Below, in pieces: positions 6,598-11,263 of a stretch of DNA of 11,263 bases. The notes beneath the pieces were generated by a model. It made no database searches, was not told the origin of the DNA, and saw only the letters and a program-made list of their open reading frames with translations. Numbering within the stretch: the stretch's first letter is position 1; each line of letters begins with the position of its first letter. Position numbers and translations under genes: made by a program. Location of the stretch: assembly GCA_020846515.1 (NCBI GenBank), contig JADLDX010000908.1:1-11263 (forward strand), in the 5' to 3' direction. Origin of the DNA: Pirellulaceae bacterium (GTDB lineage Bacteria > Planctomycetota > Planctomycetia > Pirellulales > Pirellulaceae).

Positions 6598-7909
6598 AGA
6601 ATCCCCTGCCCATGCGGCCCGTAGGGCGTTGCTCGGTTTGGCAAATGACCGTCCCTTCTTCGAAGGTTTCGATCCGGTTCGGCTTCCAAGCCCTTGTTTC
6701 GTCGTAGATCGCGCATCGCTTCAGTACAACCTAGATATTCTCCAATCCATCGCCGACGCGAGTGGTTGTAGCGTTCTACTGGCGTTGAAGGCGTTTTCCA
6801 TGTTTGCCGTTTTTGATCAGGTTCGGGAATCGCTTTCAGGTAGCTGTGCAAGCGGTGTACACGAGGCGCGATTGGGACGTGATGAACTTGGAACGGAAGT
6901 ACATACATTTGCCCCTGCCTATTCAGATACGCAGGTCCGCGAGTTACTGGATACAACGGATCATCTTGTTTTCAATTCACTGGCTCAGTGGATCAAATTC
7001 AAAGACCTTTGTCTCAAAGCACAAAGCGAACAAAGCGACAAACGCGAGCGGGAGGGTCGTTTACCGCTTTCGTTCGGGATTAGGATCAATCCTGAGTGTA
7101 GCCAAGGAAAAGTCGCCATCTATGATGCTTGCGCGCCGTTCAGTCGACTCGGCACTACGCGAAAATCATTTGATGCGACCCTGGCTCAGGCCGCCAGCAC
7201 AACACATGCAGGAACTGCCTTGCTTCGACATGCAGGGGCTCACACCATTCTGCATGGGCTCAGTGGACTACATTTTCATGCTTTGTGCGAACAAGACAGT
7301 TTTGCCTTGGAGAAGCTCGTCGCCGCTGTTGAGGAGAAATGGGGAGACGTACTTGGCCTGCAGCAATTCCAATGGCTGAATATGGGTGGGGGCCATCATA
7401 TCACCAAACCGCATTACGACCGCAATCACTTGATCCATATCCTGAAAGAGATCCGCTCGAAATACGATGTCCATGTTTACCTCGAGCCAGGCGAAGCGAT
7501 CGCCATTCATACCGGAGTACTTGTTGCCACCGTACTTGATATAGCCCATAACGGTATGGATCTGGCGATTCTCGACGTATCAGCCACCTGTCACATGCCC
7601 GATACCCTGGAAATGCCTTATCGGCCTTCAATTTGGAACGCAAGACTTCCGGGCGAAGCGCCATACACCTTTCGATTGGGTGGCCAAACTTGCTTGGCAG
7701 GGGATGTGATCGGCGATTACGCATTCGCAAAACCACTACAGGTTGGTGATCGCGTGGTTATCGATGACATGAGCCATTATACGATGGTGAAAATGTCCAC
7801 GTTTAACGGTATTGGCCTGCCCAGTCTAGCGACCTATGACAGTCGCACGGGAGATCTCCAAGTCGTGAAGACTTTCGATTACTCCAGCTTCAGAGATCGA
7901 TTGTCGTAA
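6569..7909 (+). CDS. nspC: Carboxynorspermidine/carboxyspermidine decarboxylase
   Basis: A 446-residue fold-type III PLP enzyme (alanine racemase-like barrel plus beta domain) that decarboxylates carboxynorspermidine or carboxyspermidine to norspermidine or spermidine in the cytoplasm. Visible: PLP lysine K74 in 'LLALKAFS', 'GLHFHALCEQ' (233-242), glycine-rich phosphate loop 'NMGGGHH' (271-277), 'LEPGEA' (305-310), 'SATCHMPD' (338-345), 'GGQTCLAGDVIGDY' (371-384) with the likely catalytic Cys375, and 'DMSHYTMVK' (400-408) with Tyr404 near the PLP phosphate. All key positions look intact. It is somewhat longer than usual (family about 370-400) because of an N-terminal lead-in and an insert near 215-231. 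ATG 6569 lies inside the end of the dehydrogenase frame, preceded by GAGGAAGTAGG, which suggests translational coupling. Norspermidine versus spermidine cannot be decided from sequence. Confidence 0.92.
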   Translation: MFNEKLPVLEESPAHAARRALLGLANDRPFFEGFDPVRLPSPCFVVDRASLQYNLDILQSIADASGCSVLLALKAFSMFAVFDQVRESLSGSCASGVHEARLGRDELGTEVHTFAPAYSDTQVRELLDTTDHLVFNSLAQWIKFKDLCLKAQSEQSDKREREGRLPLSFGIRINPECSQGKVAIYDACAPFSRLGTTRKSFDATLAQAASTTHAGTALLRHAGAHTILHGLSGLHFHALCEQDSFALEKLVAAVEEKWGDVLGLQQFQWLNMGGGHHITKPHYDRNHLIHILKEIRSKYDVHVYLEPGEAIAIHTGVLVATVLDIAHNGMDLAILDVSATCHMPDTLEMPYRPSIWNARLPGEAPYTFRLGGQTCLAGDVIGDYAFAKPLQVGDRVVIDDMSHYTMVKMSTFNGIGLPSLATYDSRTGDLQVVKTFDYSSFRDRLS

Positions 7910-7946
7910 GCGCAAGCCGCAAACTCTGGCTACGCAGGTTACTCAG

Positions 7947-7976
7947 GTTAGGCCTAACTAGTTTACATGTAAACTA
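7947..7976. repeat. Two abutting perfect palindromes between convergent genes
   Basis: GTTAGGCCTAAC (7947-7958, 12 bp) is followed immediately by a perfect 18-bp palindrome (7959-7976) centred on CATG, with arms TAGTTTACA and TGTAAACTA. A half copy of the first, GTTAGGCC, recurs at 7984-7991 and overlaps the stop codon of the flavoprotein gene. The site lies in the 75-nt gap between the ends of nspC (+) and the flavoprotein gene (-). As RNA it would fold from either strand, fitting a bidirectional transcript end; as DNA it looks like an operator for a dimeric regulator. Confidence 0.6.
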
Positions 7977-7984
7977 TTGCGATG

Positions 7985-9559
7985 TTAGGCCGAGCGTCCC
8001 AGGTACGCGGCTTTCATGATGCTGGGCAAGCCTAGCGGCCCAAGCACTTTAGCCGCAGTCATCACACCTGCCATCTGCGCGCCGCCTATACCAGGCATGC
8101 CAACATCAGCACCTGTCAGATAAAGATTGCGCAGCGATGTCCCACATTGCCAACTGTTCTCGAGCACTCGACTGCGATCGCATGGCTGGCCGTAGATCGT
8201 CCCGCCTTGATGGCCCGTAAACGATTGGACCGTCAACGGTGTCGATAGCTCGGCATACTTCACCAACTGCCGCAAACCCGGTAAACGTTCTTCTACATAG
8301 TCGAGCAAACGTTCGACCAATTGCTGCTTGGCCTCTTCATACATTTCCCCACGCCGCTTCCAAGGCTTGTCCGCATACTGCTGCCAGCGGTCCTGACTAT
8401 CGAATAGGATGATCTGCGCGGTGTGCTCTGTCCGGTCCGGGTCGCGAAGCGATCCAAAGGATAAGAAAACTCCATCGATATCCAACGGGCTATTCGCCTC
8501 CAAAGGCTGCTGCACATGCGTTAGATCGCTGAATATCCAGTAGTTGGCATCGTCAAAGCCAGCCGTCTTGGGATTGTCGTTCAGTCCCAGAAATAAAATG
8601 TTGGCCGACGGACCAGGCTTTAAGCGTTCCGCCCGCACGCGCTCTGACATACACACGTCTGAGGGCACCAGCTTCAAGAAGGTGGTGCGCACTCCTGCGT
8701 CAGAAATGATCACCGGCGCAAAGTATTCCTGCGTCTGCGATTTGTGGCGAACTCGCACGCCCACGGCTCGTCCATCTTCGACCAGGATCTCTTCTACTGG
8801 ATGATTGACCAGGCAATCACCACCCCACTCCCGCAGTAGATCAATAGCGGCCTGCGCGATTTCACCTGAGCCACCCACGGGATAAAAAGCGCCGTCAGCA
8901 TAGTGAGCAGCCACCATCGCCTGAAAAACAAAAGCGCTCGATTTAGGCGGCGTACCCATGTCTGGCCACTGCGCCGCCAAAATCGCTTTCAGCTTGGGAT
9001 CAACAATCGAGCCCAATACATCATCTGTCGTCTTAAGCGCCAATGGACGACCAAGGCTTGTCAAACATCGGCCGACTAACGTAGGCAGGCACTTGGATAC
9101 AAACCAGCGAATGCCCCAACCCTGCGCCGCCCGAATGCGTCGCAAAAAAGTGATGATGCTCAACTTCTCTTCAGGAAAATCGGCACACAACTGCGCCTGA
9201 TAAGCCTTAAAACTATTGGGTACCTCATAGATAAAGTCAGGAAAGACGAAGCGTTCGTAGGGCGAACCCAACGGATTCCATTGCACGCGGTGACTGGTGA
9301 CCAAGTCCATGATGCGTCGCGACAGCGATCCCGTCTGCATCTCGCCCACATAGTGTAGACCAACGTCCCACTCAAACTCATGCCGACGAAAAGTGTGCGT
9401 AAAGCCACCGGCTTTGAAATGTCGCTCCAAGACCAACACACGTTTCTTGCCCACCCGGGCCAGAAGTGTCGCAGCGGTCAAGCCACCCATCCCCGAGCCA
9501 ATAACAATGCAATCATATCGAAGGTTTTCAGCATTCGTAGGCAACGATGAAGTGATCAT
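7985..9559 (-). CDS. RetSat/phytoene-dehydrogenase-like FAD oxidoreductase
   Basis: A 524-residue flavoprotein of the CrtI/CRTISO/retinol saturase group, which reduces, desaturates or isomerises conjugated polyenes. The N-terminal dinucleotide fold is 'DCIVIGSGMGGLTAATLLA' (16-34), with the ribose-binding acid at E45 in 'VLVLERHFKAGG'. The family pattern 'GGFTHTF....FEWDVGLHYVGEM' follows at 51-74. The C-terminus holds the second FAD motif 'LYLTGADVGMPGIGGAQMAG' (479-498). The 'HYVG' block and C-terminal motif fit RetSat/CRTISO better than bacterial phytoene desaturase, but the substrate is unknown. ATG 9559-9557 is preceded by GGAG at 9 nt. A frame extended to 9673 is possible but would translate the repeat region, so I rejected it. 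No clear signal peptide. It is the last gene of a minus-strand series after the MDR reductase, separated from it by the repeat-filled 246-nt gap. Confidence 0.85.
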   Translation of the reverse strand: MITSSLPTNAENLRYDCIVIGSGMGGLTAATLLARVGKKRVLVLERHFKAGGFTHTFRRHEFEWDVGLHYVGEMQTGSLSRRIMDLVTSHRVQWNPLGSPYERFVFPDFIYEVPNSFKAYQAQLCADFPEEKLSIITFLRRIRAAQGWGIRWFVSKCLPTLVGRCLTSLGRPLALKTTDDVLGSIVDPKLKAILAAQWPDMGTPPKSSAFVFQAMVAAHYADGAFYPVGGSGEIAQAAIDLLREWGGDCLVNHPVEEILVEDGRAVGVRVRHKSQTQEYFAPVIISDAGVRTTFLKLVPSDVCMSERVRAERLKPGPSANILFLGLNDNPKTAGFDDANYWIFSDLTHVQQPLEANSPLDIDGVFLSFGSLRDPDRTEHTAQIILFDSQDRWQQYADKPWKRRGEMYEEAKQQLVERLLDYVEERLPGLRQLVKYAELSTPLTVQSFTGHQGGTIYGQPCDRSRVLENSWQCGTSLRNLYLTGADVGMPGIGGAQMAGVMTAAKVLGPLGLPSIMKAAYLGRSA

Positions 9560-9584
9560 GAGGGTAATCTCCGAGGCAACCTGG

Positions 9585-9650
9585 CCACCAGACGGTGCAC
9601 GTAGCCACCGTCGCCAGACGATGGATGTAGCCACCGTCGCCAGACGGTGG
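9585..9650. repeat. Tandem hairpin repeat, two good copies and one degenerate
   Basis: Two 24-nt copies at 9601-9624 and 9627-9650 differ by one base. Each starts GTAGCCACC and, in the second copy, forms a perfect 8-bp hairpin CCACCGTC-GCCA-GACGGTGG (9631-9650). A shortened relative, CCACCAGACGGTG, lies at about 9586-9598. They stand just upstream of the flavoprotein start on the minus strand and would lie in its mRNA leader or the intercistronic RNA. Confidence 0.7.
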
Positions 9651-9668
9651 AAGCAGTACGTAAACTTA

Positions 9669-9745
9669 ACCACTGCCTAACCACTGCCTAACCACTGCCT
9701 GACCACTGCCTGACCACTGCCTGACCACTGCCTGACCACCGCTTG
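9669..9745. repeat. Seven tandem 11-bp repeats
   Basis: Seven head-to-tail units of ACCACTGCCT(A/G) fill 9669-9745 without spacers. Units 1-2 end in A, units 3-6 end in G, and unit 7 is degenerate (ACCACCGCTTG). The 11-bp period is close to one turn of B-DNA, so each unit presents the same face. The absence of spacers and the short unit rule out a CRISPR array. It is a likely slippage-prone microsatellite in the gap between two minus-strand genes. Confidence 0.85.
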
Positions 9746-9810
9746 GCAGCGGGTGGCTACAGGCAGCGGTAGCTACGGGCAGCGGTGGCTACGGGCAGCG
9801 GGTGGCTACT
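9745..9810. repeat. Four tandem 16-17-bp repeats running into the MDR stop codon
   Basis: Units at 9745-9761, 9762-9777, 9778-9793 and 9794-9810 follow GGCAGCGG(G)T(G/A)GCTAC plus one base. The last unit contains the TAG stop (complement of 9806-9808) of the MDR gene. On the minus strand the unit reads GTAGCCACCGCTGCC, sharing GTAGCCACCG with the hairpin repeats at 9601 and 9627 and CCAC(C/T)GC with the 11-bp family. The three arrays therefore appear related, and the first and last lie in inverted orientation. Confidence 0.8.
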
Positions 9811-10801
9811 GAGCTTTATAATATTGTGTGGTGACCAGCACTTTGCCATTTCGGCCAGCTTGTTCGGCGCGCTGCAATGCGGCTTGGATCTGTTCGATTG
9901 GAAACACCGAGTCGACTTCCATTTGCAGTTTGCCGCTAGTGATCATGCCGGCCAACGTATCGAGCAGCTCCACGCGTTTGCTCTGTGGCATACGTGAAAG
10001 CAACTTGGACAGCCAAAAGCCGCGCAGACTGATGTTGCGGAAAATTGTCTGTTCGGCGGACAGCACACAAGACTCCGTGGACAACATGCCATAGTTGATG
10101 ATCGGTGCCCCTTCCACCAGACACTCGGCAAGTCGATTCACACCTGGTCCCGCTACGGCATCCAGCGCCAAGCGTATCGGGTCATGACCAATCAACTCCG
10201 CCACGCGTTTGGCTAAGTCTGGACCATCTTCCACCACGACACTGCCGCCCATCGCCAAAACCTTAGCCGTAGTCTCCAAGCGGCGAACGACATTCACCAT
10301 ACGCACGCCCATGTTTTTGGCAATCTGCATCACACACTGTCCAACGCTAGACAGTGGTGCATTTTGAATGATCCAATCACCCTCCATTAACGTTTGATAA
10401 TCCTTCAACAGCAGATAGGCCGTGACTGGATTGACTTTCAACATCGCCATCTGCAAAGGATCTGCATTGCGATCAACCTTGTGGACTGTGGCCAACGGTA
10501 CCTTGCGGCGCTCGCTCCAGTTTTTGTTGGCCAGCAGGATCACCCGATCGCCCGGGGCGAGATCGCGCACCGATGTACCACACTGGCTGACCAGTCCGAC
10601 GGCTTCCATGCCAATGGTGGACGGCAACTGCGGCAGGGTACCGTAGTGACCAGACAGCGTTGCCAAATCCGACACGTTGATCGGAAAAGCTTCGACGTCT
10701 ACAACGACTTCCCAGGCACTAGGGTCTGACAGATCGGCGACATCCATTAGGCGAGCCACATGGCTCGGCGGGCCGAAAGCCGCGAATTGTATTTGTTTCA
10801 T
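9806..10801 (-). CDS. MDR-family reductase resembling 2-enoyl thioester reductase (MECR/ETR)
   Basis: A 331-residue medium-chain dehydrogenase/reductase without the zinc-binding cysteines. Features fit NADPH-dependent trans-2-enoyl thioester reductases: 'FPINVSDLATLSGHYG' (39-54) with the likely catalytic Tyr53, 'PSTIGMEAVG' (60-69), 'QNAPLSSVGQCVMQIAKNMG' (146-165), 'VNVVRR' (169-174) where Arg normally contacts the NADP 2'-phosphate, and 'LRGFWLSK' (259-266). Such enzymes saturate the enoyl bond on CoA or ACP in fatty-acid or polyketide-type synthesis; quinone oxidoreductase is the main alternative. ATG 10801 matches the family start 'MKQIQFAAFGPP'; an upstream ATG at 10825 adds eight residues, and neither has a good Shine-Dalgarno sequence. 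It follows the oxoamine synthase by about 110 nt and precedes the RetSat-like gene, probably as one transcript. Confidence 0.82.
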   Translation of the reverse strand: MKQIQFAAFGPPSHVARLMDVADLSDPSAWEVVVDVEAFPINVSDLATLSGHYGTLPQLPSTIGMEAVGLVSQCGTSVRDLAPGDRVILLANKNWSERRKVPLATVHKVDRNADPLQMAMLKVNPVTAYLLLKDYQTLMEGDWIIQNAPLSSVGQCVMQIAKNMGVRMVNVVRRLETTAKVLAMGGSVVVEDGPDLAKRVAELIGHDPIRLALDAVAGPGVNRLAECLVEGAPIINYGMLSTESCVLSAEQTIFRNISLRGFWLSKLLSRMPQSKRVELLDTLAGMITSGKLQMEVDSVFPIEQIQAALQRAEQAGRNGKVLVTTQYYKAQ

Positions 10802-10909
10802 GGGGGTGGATTTCTCGAGGAGCATGAGTCAGCGTTATCGCTTCCGTGATTAAAACGGCCGCTGATCCATTTGGTACTGATAACTTTTATTAAAAAAAGG
10901 ACAGGCGAG

Positions 10910-11263
10910 TTAAATCATTCCCGTAGGGGCAGGGGCCTGTTTGAGCAACTGCGTCACCAGGTCAACCGTGTGATCGATCTGCTCATGTGTATGGTTGGTA
11001 TTGATGAAGAACCGCAAACGCGATTTATCGCGCGGCACAATCGGGAAGATCATGGGATAGGCACATATGCCTTGCTTAAACAGTTGAGCCGACAACCACA
11101 GAGCCAGTTCTGAGTCGCGCATCATGATGGGCACAACGCCTGAATCATGGCTCTGATAGGTATCCAACCCTGCCGCTTTCGCCCGAGTGACAAAATGAGC
11201 CGCGTTGCTTTGTACTCGCAAAGCCCGCTGCGGTTCGGCGCGCATGATGCGCAGGGCCTCAAG
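10910..11263 (-). CDS. Alpha-oxoamine synthase (BioF/KBL/SPT family), C-terminal 117 residues
   Basis: The frame is open at the right edge, where codons LEALRI precede the internal Met at 11245, so the 5' part lies outside. The fragment matches the small C-terminal domain of fold-type I PLP acyltransferases: 'SGVVPIMMRDSELALWLSAQ', 'GICAYPMIFPIVPRDKSRLR', then 'FFINTNHTHEQIDHTVDLV'. The 'YP...P.VP....RLR' stretch and 'THTxEQID'-like helix are typical of 8-amino-7-oxononanoate synthase, 2-amino-3-ketobutyrate CoA ligase and serine palmitoyltransferase, which condense an amino acid with an acyl thioester and release CO2. The PLP lysine lies beyond the window, so the subtype is open. Terminates at TAA (complement of 10910-10912). 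A downstream enoyl reductase suggests an acyl-chain pathway rather than biotin synthesis. Confidence 0.8.
   Translation of the reverse strand, partial: LEALRIMRAEPQRALRVQSNAAHFVTRAKAAGLDTYQSHDSGVVPIMMRDSELALWLSAQLFKQGICAYPMIFPIVPRDKSRLRFFINTNHTHEQIDHTVDLVTQLLKQAPAPTGMI

Noticed and set aside
6804..7379. 191-codon forward frame inside nspC
   Set aside because: It lies in another frame of a gene whose catalytic motifs are all intact; composition and content are those of a shadow frame.
9560..9673. Extended N-terminus (38 residues) of the RetSat-like protein
   Set aside because: It translates the tandem hairpin repeats, has no family counterpart, and ATG 9559 has a GGAG at good spacing.
9669..9745. 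CRISPR array
   Set aside because: Units are 11 bp with no spacers; this is a simple tandem repeat.

Overview
The window most resembles a chromosome segment of a planctomycete, probably Pirellulaceae-like. The reasons are a large secreted cadherin-like/beta-propeller protein, a bacterial serpin, an aspartate-semialdehyde-type polyamine pair (carboxynorspermidine dehydrogenase and decarboxylase), a RetSat/CrtI-like oxidoreductase, and gaps packed with imperfect palindromes and short tandem repeats. This assignment comes from gene content and is not a computed phylogeny. No rRNA, tRNA, CRISPR array, insertion sequence or phage gene was seen.

Layout. (1) 2-1636 (+): C-terminal part of a large surface or secreted protein with two cadherin-like repeats, a proline linker and a propeller-like region. 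(2) 1637-1985: a large imperfect palindrome and a doubtful 41-codon ORF. (3) 1986-2402 (-): a short HPF/RaiA-like ribosome hibernation factor. (4) 2644-3879 (+): a serpin with an intact reactive-centre hinge but no N-terminal helices, followed by three tandem hairpins. (5) 4210-5166 (+): an EamA/DMT-family permease. (6) 5386-6597 and 6569-7909 (+): carboxynorspermidine dehydrogenase, interrupted by an in-frame TAA, overlapping the intact carboxynorspermidine decarboxylase nspC. (7) 7947-7976: two abutting perfect palindromes between convergent genes. (8) On the minus strand, in transcription order: the C-terminus of an alpha-oxoamine synthase (11263-10910), an enoyl thioester reductase-like MDR protein (10801-9806) and a RetSat/phytoene-dehydrogenase-like flavoprotein (9559-7985). 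The gap between the last two holds three related short-repeat families.

How the genes work together. The dehydrogenase and decarboxylase are consecutive steps that condense a diamine with aspartate semialdehyde and then decarboxylate the product, giving (nor)spermidine. The nonsense codon should cut off the last 79 residues of the first enzyme, so this route is either broken, rescued in some way, or the stop is a sequence error. The EamA permease just upstream could export a related amine or amino acid, but only its position suggests this. The minus-strand trio (PLP-dependent acyl-CoA/amino-acid condensation, enoyl reduction, polyene or retinoid-type redox) looks like the end of a lipid or polyketide-like operon that continues past position 11263.

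The points most worth a second look are the nonsense codon in the polyamine gene, the possible secondary-lipid operon running off the right edge, the repeat cluster at 9585-9810 and the headless serpin.
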